Source of the DNA: Treponema sp. | GTDB taxonomy: Bacteria > Spirochaetota > Spirochaetia > Treponematales > Breznakiellaceae | DNA length: 50,694 bases | Assembly: GCA_031276965.1 (NCBI GenBank) | Contig: JAISMC010000167.1 | Location: 1 to 50,694 of the forward strand | Reading direction: 5' to 3' | Shown here: positions 7,668 through 16,244 of the stretch, piece by piece | Layout of the letters: each line of letters begins with the position of its first letter | How positions within the stretch are numbered: position 1 is the first letter of the stretch | Made by a program: the position numbers and the translations under genes | Notes under the pieces: model-generated | The model's database searches: none | What the model was told of the DNA's origin: nothing | Seen by the model: the letters and a program-made list of their open reading frames with translations, nothing else

Positions 7668-9020
7668 ATGGCACATATTTTGATAATGCCCCGTCAGGGT
7701 AATACGGTAGAATCCTGTATCATCGTTGACTGGAAGGTAAAGGAAGGGGATCCGGTTTCCGCGGATACTACGGTTTGTGAGGTTGAAACCGACAAGGCCG
7801 CCTTCGATGTTCCCGCCGGCGCAGATGGCTCGGTGCTGAAAATTCTCCATGCCGCCGGAGACGATGTCCCGGTATTGGAAGCCATTGCGGTCATCGGTCA
7901 AGCCGGTGAAGACTGGGCCGCCGCGCTTGGAAAGGCGGGCCCCGGCGGCGCGGCCTCCGTTCCACCGGCGGATACGGCTCCCGTCCAGGCATCCCGGGCG
8001 GCGGAAACGGTTCCGGCCGCCGTTAAGGCTGCCCCTCCGGGAACCGCCGCCGGAGAAGGTCATGCCAGTCCCCGGGCGCGAAACCTGGCCGCCAAAGAGG
8101 GGCTTCCTCTGGCGGGGCTTGGCGGATCGGGTCCCGGCGGACGGATCATTGAACGGGATGTGGCGGCAGCCCTGGAACAAAGGCCCCTTCTCACCGCCGC
8201 GGCCAAAGCCGCCGGAGGCGCCGTCCCCGCGGCAGGTTCCGGCCTGGGCGGCAGAGTTACCCTGTCCGATTTGGCCGCCGGAACCTTCCCGGCGGCGGCT
8301 GACGCCGGCGAAGGGGCGATCGCCGATACGCCCATCAAGGGCATACGAAAACTCATCGCCGACCGGATGTATCAGTCCCTGGCGGAAAGCGCCCAGTTTA
8401 CGCTGAACGGCAGCGCCTCCGCAGTACGGATGCAGGAGCTCCGTTCCCGTATGAAAGCCTCCGGCGAAGATCTGGGACTAGCTAAGATCACGGTAAACGA
8501 CCTCATCCTCTTTGCCGTTTCCCGGCTCCTGCCCCTCTTCCCCTTTATGAACGCCCACAAAACCGGAGATATTCTCCGGACCTTTGAACGGGTCCATCTG
8601 GGGGTGGCGGTGGATACCCCCAAGGGGCTTATGGTTCCGGTAATAAGAAACGCAAATCTCCTCCCCCTCCGGCAGATTTCTTCTGAGGCGAAGCGGCTTG
8701 CCGCGGCCTGTCAGGGGGGCGGCGTAAAACCCGATGAACTTTCGGGTTCTACCTTTACGGTAACCAATCTGGGAAGCCTGGGGGTTACCAGCTTTACCCC
8801 GGTGATCAACATCCCGGAAGTGGCGATCCTGGGGGTCTGCGGCATAGAGCTTAAACCTGTAGAAGCCAGGGACGATGCCTGCGGCGTCCGCTTTGAACCT
8901 CATATTGGCTTCAGCCTGACCATCAACCACCAGGTTGTAGACGGCGCTCCTGCGGCGCGTTTTCTCAAGGCCCTGGGAGAAGCGGTGGCAAACATCGATC
9001 TGTGGCTTTCCAGGGGATAG
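7668..9020 (+). CDS. Dihydrolipoamide acyltransferase, E2 of a 2-oxoacid dehydrogenase complex
   Basis: E2 carries acyl groups on lipoate and transfers them to CoA. The 450-aa chain has a lipoyl domain at about 1-80 with the modified Lys43 in ETDKAAF, an Ala/Pro-rich linker, a peripheral-subunit-binding domain at about 134-170 (SPRARNLAAKEG through GGRIIERDVAA), a second linker with a partial echo of that motif (GGRVTLSDLAAG), and the catalytic domain from about 215. The active-site His421 and Asp425 are present in INHQVVDG. A strong GAGGAG ribosome site precedes the ATG. It is followed by E3 and then E1, an unusual gene order. The acyl group is probably acetyl (pyruvate), but acetoin or branched-chain substrates cannot be excluded. 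Confidence 0.93.
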   Translation: MAHILIMPRQGNTVESCIIVDWKVKEGDPVSADTTVCEVETDKAAFDVPAGADGSVLKILHAAGDDVPVLEAIAVIGQAGEDWAAALGKAGPGGAASVPPADTAPVQASRAAETVPAAVKAAPPGTAAGEGHASPRARNLAAKEGLPLAGLGGSGPGGRIIERDVAAALEQRPLLTAAAKAAGGAVPAAGSGLGGRVTLSDLAAGTFPAAADAGEGAIADTPIKGIRKLIADRMYQSLAESAQFTLNGSASAVRMQELRSRMKASGEDLGLAKITVNDLILFAVSRLLPLFPFMNAHKTGDILRTFERVHLGVAVDTPKGLMVPVIRNANLLPLRQISSEAKRLAAACQGGGVKPDELSGSTFTVTNLGSLGVTSFTPVINIPEVAILGVCGIELKPVEARDDACGVRFEPHIGFSLTINHQVVDGAPAARFLKALGEAVANIDLWLSRG

Positions 9021-9085
9021 AGAGATGTCCGGGCCGCCTATGCCGTCCGGTATCAAAGCGGCGCGGGATAACAAGCCCCAGGACA

Positions 9086-9240
9086 TTGGACTTGTTCGAC
9101 AACCCGGTTGGTTTTCGGACAAGTCTTCAAGAAAACGCAGATTTTTTGATGGAATTTATGTTTTTTGTTGTTTTTAAGTGGTTGTTGGCGAACCTTCAGT
9201 TCGACGGAAAACTGAAGATTCCAAACAACTCCATTGTTTT
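9086..9240. repeat. Hairpin repeat family, copy C (long form)
   Basis: Occupies the E2-E3 gap. Module 1: GACTTGT (9089-9095) pairs with ACAAGTC (9119-9125) around AACCCGGTTGGTT. Module 2: CTTCAGTT (9194-9201) pairs with AACTGAAG (9210-9217). The TGTTTTTTGTTGTTTTT linker matches copy B. The first hairpin is 37 nt in both copies and shows a compensatory change (A-T in B, G-C in C at the tenth pair position). Confidence 0.75.
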
Positions 9241-9256
9241 TTGAAAGGAGACGCGT

Positions 9257-10642
9257 GTGTACGATACGATAATAATCGGCGGCGGTCCCGGAGGTTACCT
9301 CGCGGCGGAGCGGCTGGGATATCAGAAGAAAAAGGTCCTTCTGATTGAGGAGCAGCATCTTGGGGGGACCTGCCTTAACGTGGGCTGTATTCCCACCAAG
9401 ACCCTGCTCAACTCGGCCAAGCAGTATGTCCACGCCTTAGAGGCGGGAAAGTTCGGCGTTACCATCCAGGGAGCATCCTACAATTGGGCCGAAATCCAAA
9501 AATGGAAGAACGAAGTAGTGGAAAAGCTCCGTTCCGGGGTGGCTTCCCAGATGAAACGCTTTGCCGTGGAGGTAGTAAAGGGCCGGGGAGAGATCCTGGC
9601 CGCCCCTTCCGGGGGCAGCCCCGGCAGGGTAAAGGCCTCAAGCGGCGAAAAGGCGGGAACCGAATTTGAGGGGCGGACCATCCTGATCTGCGCCGGTTCC
9701 GTTCCGGTACTGCCCCCCATTCCCGGTGGACAGGATAATCCCAGGGTGGTGGATTCCACGGGGCTCCTCTCCACCGGCGAAGTTCCCAAAAGGCTTACGG
9801 TCATCGGGGGCGGAGTCATCGGCGTCGAATTTGCGGGCCTCTTCTCGGCCTTGGGCTCTGAGGTAACGGTCATCGAAATGATGGACGAGATCATCCCCTT
9901 CATGGACAGGGAGCAGGCCCCCATCTTCCGCCGGGCCATGAAACCGGTGGACTTCAAACTTGGCTGCAAGGTGGAAAGAATCGAGGGGGCGGCGGTTCAT
10001 TATACCGCCAGGGACGGAAAGCCCGAAAAGGCCGATTCCGAACTGATCCTCATGGCGGTAGGACGCAGGCCCGTCCTCGATACTTGGGGCGCAAAAAACG
10101 CCGGGGTCGATACAGGCCGGGGAGTCAACGTTGATGACCGGATGCGGACCAATATTCCCGGAATCTGGGCCGCCGGGGATGTTACCGGAAAGAGCCTCCT
10201 CGCCCATTCGGCCTACCGCATGGCCGAAGTCGCCGCAGCGGACATTCTGGCGGACGGCGCCCGGCAGACCGACAGGATGCGCTATCATGCGGTACCCTGG
10301 GCCGTCTACGGCATACCCGAGGCGGCGGGGGTGGGAATCACCGAGCAGGAGGCAGCTTCCGGGGGCACGGCAATCCTCAAGGCCAGCCTCCCCATGAAGG
10401 TTTCGGGCCGTTTTGCTGCGGAGAATACCTTCGCCGGTCAAGGGGCGGTAAAGGTCATCGCCGGCGCCGATTCCCGGAAGATCCTGGGGATCCATGCAGT
10501 GGGGGCCTATGCTTCGGAATTTATCTGGGGCGGGGCGGCCCTGATAGAGCAGGAACTGCGGATCGAAGATGTAAAGCAGCTCATCTTCCCCCACCCCACG
10601 GTCTGCGAACTTATCAGGGATGCGGTCTGGGAGATAGGCTGA
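9257..10642 (+). CDS. lpdA: Dihydrolipoamide dehydrogenase (E3)
   Basis: E3 re-oxidises dihydrolipoate of the E2 arm and passes electrons through FAD to NAD+. The 461-aa protein starts at GTG behind AAAGGAG. It shows the FAD-binding GGGPGGYLAAERL, the redox disulfide Cys39/Cys44 in GGTCLNVGCIPTK, the second Rossmann motif VIGGGVIGVEFAGL, the FAD motif GIWAAGDVTGK, and the C-terminal catalytic dyad in FPHPTVCEL (His446, Glu451). It has no N-terminal lipoyl domain. It lies between E2 and E1, with hairpin repeats in both gaps, so the three are probably co-transcribed and form one complex. Confidence 0.95.
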   Translation: MYDTIIIGGGPGGYLAAERLGYQKKKVLLIEEQHLGGTCLNVGCIPTKTLLNSAKQYVHALEAGKFGVTIQGASYNWAEIQKWKNEVVEKLRSGVASQMKRFAVEVVKGRGEILAAPSGGSPGRVKASSGEKAGTEFEGRTILICAGSVPVLPPIPGGQDNPRVVDSTGLLSTGEVPKRLTVIGGGVIGVEFAGLFSALGSEVTVIEMMDEIIPFMDREQAPIFRRAMKPVDFKLGCKVERIEGAAVHYTARDGKPEKADSELILMAVGRRPVLDTWGAKNAGVDTGRGVNVDDRMRTNIPGIWAAGDVTGKSLLAHSAYRMAEVAAADILADGARQTDRMRYHAVPWAVYGIPEAAGVGITEQEAASGGTAILKASLPMKVSGRFAAENTFAGQGAVKVIAGADSRKILGIHAVGAYASEFIWGGAALIEQELRIEDVKQLIFPHPTVCELIRDAVWEIG

Positions 10643-10677
10643 AGGAAAAGAAAGCGGAAAGCGGAGCGCAAAAAGGA

Positions 10678-10742
10678 TTGGACTTGTTCGAGAACCCGGT
10701 TAGTTCAACAGAAACCGAGATCCCCGGACAACTCTATTCTTG
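10678..10742. repeat. Hairpin repeat family, copy D (intermediate form)
   Basis: Starts TTGGACTTGTTCGAGAACCC and ends CCGGACAACTCTATTC, in the E3-E1 gap. It looks like a long copy that lost the AT-rich linker and half of each hairpin module. Confidence 0.65.
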
Positions 10743-10822
10743 TTTAACAGGTGAATCAACAACCCCGCCGGTAGATGGGGTATTGAACCCGCCTGCGAAT
10801 ACAATTTGGCAAGGAGATAAAA

Positions 10823-13312
10823 ATGCCTAAATCATTGGTGGTAAATCCCAAGGATGTGCGGAAACCGGAGATCCTCAAAATCAAGGATATTCCGGTTAAT
10901 CAATACAAGAGCGATATTAAAAAAGAGCTTGCCCTCTATGGCAAGGACCGGCTCAAGCGGATCTGGTACGACATGGCCACCATCCGTGAATTTGAAGGCA
11001 TGCTCAATACCTTCAAAACCCAGGGAACCTGGAAGGGTATTGAGTACAACCACAAGGGGCCGGCCCATCTTTCCATCGGCCAGGAAGCTTCCTCGGTGGG
11101 CCAGTGTGTCAACCTTACGGTGGACGATTTTATCTTCGGAAGCCACCGGAGCCACGGGGAAATTCTTGCCAAGTGTTATTCCGCACTATGGCAGCTTTCT
11201 GAAGGGGGAACCCCGGGAGAGCAAAAGCTGGAGGCGATCATGAAGGGTTTCCTGGATGGAGAAACCCTGGGTACGGCGGAAAAGATCCCCTACAAAAACA
11301 CACGGGATCTGGCGGAAAATTTTGTTCTCTACGGAACCCTGGCGGAGATCTTCGCCCGGAAGGCGGGATTTACCCGGGGACTCGGGGGTTCCATGCACGC
11401 CTTCTTTACCCCCTTCGGGTCCATGCCCAACAACGCCATCGTGGGAGGCTCCGCGGACATCGCCACCGGGGCGGCCCTTTACAAGCGAATCAACAGAAAG
11501 CCGGGGATTGTGGTTTCCAATATCGGGGACGCCGCCATGGGCTGCGGACCGGTCTGGGAGGCGATGATGCTGGCCGCCATGGATCAGTACCATACCCTCT
11601 GGCCCCGGGGCGAAGGTACGCAGGATGCGGGAGGAGCGCCGCCTATCCTCTTCAATTTCTTCGACAACTTCTACGGCATGGGAGGCCAGACGGCGGGAGA
11701 AACCATGGGCTACGGCATTATGGCCCGGGTCGGCGCCGGGGTTAACCCCGAGAATATGTACGCCGAACGGGTGGATGGCTATAATCCTTTGGCAGTGGCG
11801 GATGCCGTCGCCCGGAAGAAAGAGATCCTCCTGGCGGGCAGGGGGCCGGTACTTCTGGACACCCTCACCTATAGAACATCGGGACATTCCCCCTCGGATG
11901 CTTCCAGTTACCGTACCCCCGAAGAGGTCAAGCTTTGGCAGGATGCGGATTCCATCAAGGCCTACGGCAGCTATCTTGTGGAAAACGGCATCGCCTCCAA
12001 TGACGAGCTGGAGGCTCAACGGGAAGCGATCGGCGCAAAACTGCTGGAAGTGGTCAAGCTTGCCGTTGACGATACGGTTTCTCCGCGCCTGGGGGGGGCC
12101 TTTATCGAGTCGGTGATGTTCTCCAACGGAAGGGTTGAAAAATTCGACGACCGTAAACCGGAACTTTCTCAGGCGGTGGAGGAGAATCCCCGGGTCAAGG
12201 CCCTGGCGGGAAAGACCCGGTACGGCTTCGACACCGAGGGGAAACCGGTATCCAAAAACAAGGCCTTCCAGTACCGGGACGCCATCTTCGAAGCCCTGGT
12301 TCACCGCTTTGCCATCGATCCTACCATGGCGGCCTGGGGCGAAGAAAACCGGGACTGGGGTGGATCCTTTGCGGTTTACCGGGGCCTCACGGAACTGCTG
12401 CCCTATAACCGGCTCTTCAACAGCCCCATATCCGAGGGGGCCATCGTGGGGGCCGGAGCCGGCTACGCCCTGTCCGGCGGCCGGGCGGTGGTAGAATTGA
12501 TGTATTGCGACTTTATGGGGCGGGCGGGGGACGAGATATTCAATCAGGCCTCCAAGTGGCAGTCCATGTCCGCGGGGCTCCTCAAAATGCCCCTGGTGAT
12601 CCGGGTTTCGGTGGGCAACAAGTACGGCGCCCAGCACAGCCAGGACTGGGCCGCCATTGTGGCCCACATTCCGGGACTCAAAGCCATGTTCCCCGCCACC
12701 CCCTACGACGCCAAGGGCATGCTCAACCTTGCCCTCCGGGGGACCGACCCGGTTATCTTCTTTGAGAGCCAGCTTCTCTACGATATGAGCGAACAATTTG
12801 AAAAGGGAGGCGTCCCCGAAGCCTACTACGAAGTGCCCGAGGGAGAACCGGCGATACGCCGGCAGGGAAAGGACCTGACCATCATTACCCTGGGCGCCAC
12901 CCTTTACAAAGCCATGGATACCGCAAAGAAGCTGGAAACCCAGTATGGCCTGCAGGCGGAGGTGATCGATCTGCGCTTTATCAATCCCCTGAACTACGGT
13001 AAGATTGTAGAGTCGGTAAAGAAAACCGGAAGGGCGCTCCTTACCAGCGACGCCGCCGAGCGGGGCAGCTTCCTCCATACCGTAGCGAGTAATATCCAGA
13101 CCTTTGCCTTCGATTATCTGGACGCCCCGGTGGCGGTGGTGGGAAGCCGGAACTGGATAACTCCGGCGGCGGAGATGGAACAGCTCTACTTCCCTCAGGT
13201 GGACTGGATTATCGACGCCGTCCATGAACGGATTCTGCCCCTGCCGGGCCATACTCCGGCTACGGTACAGACCACCCTGGATCTGGAACGCCGGAACCGG
13301 CTGGGAGTATAA
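10823..13312 (+). CDS. Fused alpha-beta E1 of a 2-oxoacid dehydrogenase complex
   Basis: E1 decarboxylates a 2-oxoacid with thiamine diphosphate and acylates the E2 lipoate. Here alpha and beta subunits form one 829-aa chain. The alpha half (about 40-420) has [31 protein letters not shown] and the cofactor motif beginning GDAAMGCG (Gly235-Asp236) with the partner Asn in FNFFDNFYG. The beta half (about 485-829) has [12 protein letters not shown], the catalytic-type Glu region [16 protein letters not shown] and [16 protein letters not shown]. There is an insertion of roughly 30-40 residues between the alpha HGEILAK and GGSMHAF motifs. An AAGGAG site precedes the ATG. Pyruvate is the default substrate; the surrounding sugar genes leave room for another 2-oxoacid. 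Confidence 0.9.
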   Translation: MPKSLVVNPKDVRKPEILKIKDIPVNQYKSDIKKELALYGKDRLKRIWYDMATIREFEGMLNTFKTQGTWKGIEYNHKGPAHLSIGQEASSVGQCVNLTVDDFIFGSHRSHGEILAKCYSALWQLSEGGTPGEQKLEAIMKGFLDGETLGTAEKIPYKNTRDLAENFVLYGTLAEIFARKAGFTRGLGGSMHAFFTPFGSMPNNAIVGGSADIATGAALYKRINRKPGIVVSNIGDAAMGCGPVWEAMMLAAMDQYHTLWPRGEGTQDAGGAPPILFNFFDNFYGMGGQTAGETMGYGIMARVGAGVNPENMYAERVDGYNPLAVADAVARKKEILLAGRGPVLLDTLTYRTSGHSPSDASSYRTPEEVKLWQDADSIKAYGSYLVENGIASNDELEAQREAIGAKLLEVVKLAVDDTVSPRLGGAFIESVMFSNGRVEKFDDRKPELSQAVEENPRVKALAGKTRYGFDTEGKPVSKNKAFQYRDAIFEALVHRFAIDPTMAAWGEENRDWGGSFAVYRGLTELLPYNRLFNSPISEGAIVGAGAGYALSGGRAVVELMYCDFMGRAGDEIFNQASKWQSMSAGLLKMPLVIRVSVGNKYGAQHSQDWAAIVAHIPGLKAMFPATPYDAKGMLNLALRGTDPVIFFESQLLYDMSEQFEKGGVPEAYYEVPEGEPAIRRQGKDLTIITLGATLYKAMDTAKKLETQYGLQAEVIDLRFINPLNYGKIVESVKKTGRALLTSDAAERGSFLHTVASNIQTFAFDYLDAPVAVVGSRNWITPAAEMEQLYFPQVDWIIDAVHERILPLPGHTPATVQTTLDLERRNRLGV

Positions 13313-13323
13313 CGCCGCTTATT

Positions 13324-13356
13324 CCGGACGGCGGTTCTGCAAAAACCGCTGTCCGG
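13324..13356. repeat. Intercistronic 13-bp hairpin after E1
   Basis: CCGGACGGCGGTT (13324-13336) and AACCGCTGTCCGG (13344-13356) pair fully, with one G-T wobble, around CTGCAAA. No T-tract follows, so RNA stabilisation or processing between E1 and the PHP gene is likelier than termination. Confidence 0.65.
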
Positions 13357-13417
13357 CAGGGGGCGGGCCCGTCCTCTGCTGACGAAAAAGAAAAAGGAAC
13401 ATATACTGGAAGTACCC

Positions 13418-14770
13418 ATGGACCATAAGACTGTCATCAACAATCCCTGGATAAGTAAAGAGGAACGGCTGGATGCCCTTAAGGCAATGGAGCAGGCAAA
13501 CCCTCAAAAACATGTTAAAACAGGGGAGATCAACAACCATATCCACACCATTTACAGTTTCAGTCCCTATACCCCCAGCATGGCCGCTCTGGAAGCAAGA
13601 AACGCCGGCCTGGAGGCGGCGGGGTCGGTGGATCACGACTCCATCGCCGCCGCGGAAGAACTGACCGCCGCCGCCGCGGAGCTGGGTATCGGGGCTTGTG
13701 TGGGTTTCGAGGTCCGGGTAAGTTTTAAGGCCGGGGCGGACGGAAGGGAAGGGCCCTTCGCCGGACGGAAGATCAACAACCCCGATTCCGCGGGAATAGC
13801 CTACATGACCGTGCAGGGAGTGCCCGCCCCCCGGATTAACGAGGTCCGGGCTTTTCTTGATCCCATACGGAGGGAAAGGCTGGAACGGACCAGAGAGATG
13901 GTCCGGGGAGCCAATGCGCTGCTTGCCGGGGCGGGGCTTGAAGAGATCGATTTTAAGAACGACATTGAAGATCGTTCCAAATATGCTGAAGGGGGGGAGA
14001 TAACCGAGCGGCATCTGCTCCAGGCGGCGGCGCACAAGCTTATCAAAAAATACGGCAGGGGGCCTTCCCTGACGGAGGGGCTTTCCAAAAAATTCGGCGT
14101 CAATCCGCCTCCTAAAATCCAGGAGCGCCTCTCGGACCCCGGTAATCCCCACTATCTCTTTGATCTTCTGGGGACGCTAAAATTGGGTTTCCTCTCGAAG
14201 ATATTTATCCAGCCCGGCGAAAGAGAATGTATCCCCGCGGAAAAGGTATGCGCCTTTGCCCGTTCCATTGGGGCCATCCCTGCCTATGCCTACCTGGGAG
14301 ACGTGGGGGAATCTCCCACCGGGGACAAGAGGGCCGAAAAATTTGAAGATGAATTTATCGAGCCCCTTTTTGATGAGTTGGCCCGCCTGGGGTATCAGGC
14401 GGTAACCTATATGCCCCCCCGGAATACGCCCGGACAGATCCGGCGGATACAGCGGCTTTGCGCCGAAAGGGGTTTTATGGAGATCTCCGGGGTGGACATC
14501 AACAGTTCCCGCCAGTCCTTCAACTGTCCCGAAGTACTGGAACCGGGCTGCCGGCACCTCGTGGACACCACCTGGGCCCTCATCGCCCATGAACGGCTCT
14601 CATCGGCGGACAGCCGCCTCGGTCTTTTCTCGGCGGAAAATCCCCTGGCGGGAAAACCCCTGGCGGAACGGCTTGCCTTCTATGCCGCAGCGGGGCGGAA
14701 TTTGGATCTGAAAGATCCGGGGGCATCGGGACAAAAAACAGCGGAGGACCTGCTGAGGGGGAAAACCTGA
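13418..14770 (+). CDS. PHP-domain metal-dependent phosphoesterase-like protein
   Basis: A 450-aa cytoplasmic protein with no signal peptide. The polymerase-and-histidinol-phosphatase signature is clear: NNHIHTIYSFSPY supplies His41 and His43, and SVDHDSIAAA near residue 70 supplies the next metal ligands. Further His/Asp ligands could lie near EISGVDINS. It is longer than simple PHP phosphatases because of a helical insertion at about 140-240. PHP proteins use two or three metal ions to hydrolyse phosphomonoesters or phosphodiesters. Its place between E1 and the SDR/kinase/reductase genes suggests a sugar-phosphate or metabolite-repair substrate, which I cannot specify. The ribosome site is a modest GGAAG 5 bp before the ATG. 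Confidence 0.8.
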   Translation: MDHKTVINNPWISKEERLDALKAMEQANPQKHVKTGEINNHIHTIYSFSPYTPSMAALEARNAGLEAAGSVDHDSIAAAEELTAAAAELGIGACVGFEVRVSFKAGADGREGPFAGRKINNPDSAGIAYMTVQGVPAPRINEVRAFLDPIRRERLERTREMVRGANALLAGAGLEEIDFKNDIEDRSKYAEGGEITERHLLQAAAHKLIKKYGRGPSLTEGLSKKFGVNPPPKIQERLSDPGNPHYLFDLLGTLKLGFLSKIFIQPGERECIPAEKVCAFARSIGAIPAYAYLGDVGESPTGDKRAEKFEDEFIEPLFDELARLGYQAVTYMPPRNTPGQIRRIQRLCAERGFMEISGVDINSSRQSFNCPEVLEPGCRHLVDTTWALIAHERLSSADSRLGLFSAENPLAGKPLAERLAFYAAAGRNLDLKDPGASGQKTAEDLLRGKT

Positions 14771-14875
14771 GGCTCCCTGTAAAACAAGCCGTCCGTCCGG
14801 GGAAGCTGGTCCGTATCTAAGGAATTGATGCCCGCTGCCTGCGGACATGTTCATACAGTTTTAAGGAAGGTATCT

Positions 14876-16153
14876 ATGAATTATGCAGCATCTCAAGCTT
14901 TAGCTCCCCTGGTCCGGGGCCTCTGTATCAATGCGGCGGGCAAACCCCGGGTTGTCATTACAGGTCCGGCGGACGAAAACATTCCTCCCCAGGCTTTGAC
15001 CATCGATATCAGTTCCGCCTGGGAAAAGAATCATTACAACGAAGAATCTGCGGCCAAGGTTATGCACGAAGCCTATGCCGCCTGGGAATTCGAGGCGGCC
15101 CCCGGCGGAGCGGAAGCGGCGGTCCGGCCCGAACCGAACAGGAAGCAGCCCTCCTGTATCGCCCTTAAAACCAACGGGACCATCAACGCCCTATTCTGGG
15201 TTGACCGGGATTTTGACGCCGCAAAGAAGCGGCAGGAAGAAAACAACGCCGCCCTCCTCGAAGAGAATCTCCCCCCGGAGGGGGCAACGGGTATCTGTCC
15301 CGAAGCGGCCCGGGCGGACAACCGTTCCAATGTGGTGAGGAACCGGATAGGCCTGGTGACCGGCGGCGCCCAGGGCTTCGGCGAGGAAATCGTCCGGGGG
15401 CTTGCCGCATCGGGGGCTCTGGTTTATATAGCGGACCTCAATATTGAGGGGGCGGAAAAGCTGGCGGAAAGAATAAACGCCGCGGAAAAGCGGACGGCGG
15501 CCATACCGGTTAAGGTCAATGTGGCGGAGGAGGCTTCCGTGGAGGCCCTCTTCAATACCGTCGCCTGTACCACCGGAGGGATCGATCTCTGTATCAGCAA
15601 CGCAGGGGTGCTTAAGGCGGGAAGCGTTCTTGAGCAGGACCTTAAGGCCTTCAAGTTTGTAACCGACATCAACTACACGGGGTTCTTTATTATATCAAAA
15701 CATGCGGGCCGGCTTCTCAGGCTGCAGCAGCTTACAGCCCTTGGCTGGAAGACCGATATTATCCAGATCAACTCCAAATCGGGCCTGGAAGGTTCCAAAA
15801 AAAACGGCGCCTATGCGGGGGGTAAATTCGGCGGCGTCGGCCTTACGGCAAGCTTCGCCCTGGAACTGATAGAGTACAATATCAAGGTTAACGCCATCTG
15901 TCCGGGGAATTTTTTCGACGGTCCCCTCTGGTCCGATCCTGAAAAGGGCCTCTTCGTTCAGTACCTTAAAGCGGGCAAGGTTCCCGGCGCCAGGACCGTG
16001 GCGGATGTAAAGGCTTTCTATGAGGGAAAGGTCCCCATGAAACGGGGCTGTACCGGGCCGGACGTAATGCGGGCGATTTACTACATCGTGGAGCAGGAAT
16101 ACGAAACCGGCCAGGCCGTACCGGTAACCGGCGGCCAGGTCATGCTGCATTGA
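14876..16153 (+). CDS. Short-chain dehydrogenase with N-terminal extension (sorbitol-6-phosphate dehydrogenase-like)
   Basis: The start at 14876 follows GGAAGG; a frame opening at 14825 has no ribosome site. The 425-aa chain has an unrecognised N-terminal region (about 1-160, with ALTIDISSAWEKNHYNEES and a NGTINALFWVDRDFD stretch), then a classical SDR domain with the nucleotide motif VTGGAQGFGEE, the SNAG motif, the catalytic Tyr and Lys in AYAGGKFGG, and the NAICPGNFFDGP loop. The SDR part resembles sorbitol-6-phosphate 2-dehydrogenases as I remember them. With the adjacent kinase and SorE-like reductase it could oxidise a hexitol phosphate to fructose 6-phosphate. The substrate is inferred from neighbours and not proven. 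Confidence 0.85.
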   Translation: MNYAASQALAPLVRGLCINAAGKPRVVITGPADENIPPQALTIDISSAWEKNHYNEESAAKVMHEAYAAWEFEAAPGGAEAAVRPEPNRKQPSCIALKTNGTINALFWVDRDFDAAKKRQEENNAALLEENLPPEGATGICPEAARADNRSNVVRNRIGLVTGGAQGFGEEIVRGLAASGALVYIADLNIEGAEKLAERINAAEKRTAAIPVKVNVAEEASVEALFNTVACTTGGIDLCISNAGVLKAGSVLEQDLKAFKFVTDINYTGFFIISKHAGRLLRLQQLTALGWKTDIIQINSKSGLEGSKKNGAYAGGKFGGVGLTASFALELIEYNIKVNAICPGNFFDGPLWSDPEKGLFVQYLKAGKVPGARTVADVKAFYEGKVPMKRGCTGPDVMRAIYYIVEQEYETGQAVPVTGGQVMLH

Positions 16154-16177
16154 TCCGTAATCCGGGTTCGTGCAGGC

Positions 16178-16216
16178 GGGGCAGCTTCAAAATCCGGTTG
16201 GTTTTGAAACTGCCCC
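16178..16216. repeat. Hairpin upstream of the sugar kinase
   Basis: GGGGCAG (16178-16184) pairs with CTGCCCC (16210-16216) and TTCAAAA (16186-16192) with TTTTGAA (16202-16208), leaving a 9-nt TCCGGTTGG loop and one mismatch. It ends 28 nt before the kinase ATG. Its inner arms and loop match the hairpin at 4843-4868. Confidence 0.7.
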
Positions 16217-16244
16217 GGATTTCCGGAAATTTATGGAGGCGGAT

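Noticed and set aside
4676-10742. Hairpin repeats read as a CRISPR array
   Set aside because: Copies are kilobases apart, differ in length and have no regular spacers.
11186-13252. 688-codon open frame on the minus strand under the E1 gene
   Set aside because: It mirrors the GC-rich third positions of the E1 gene. The E1 frame has clear thiamine-enzyme motifs and a ribosome site; the antisense frame has low-complexity composition and none.
13324-13356. Hairpin after E1 as an operon-ending terminator
   Set aside because: G-rich sequence and no T-run follow it, and the next gene is on the same strand in the same functional group.
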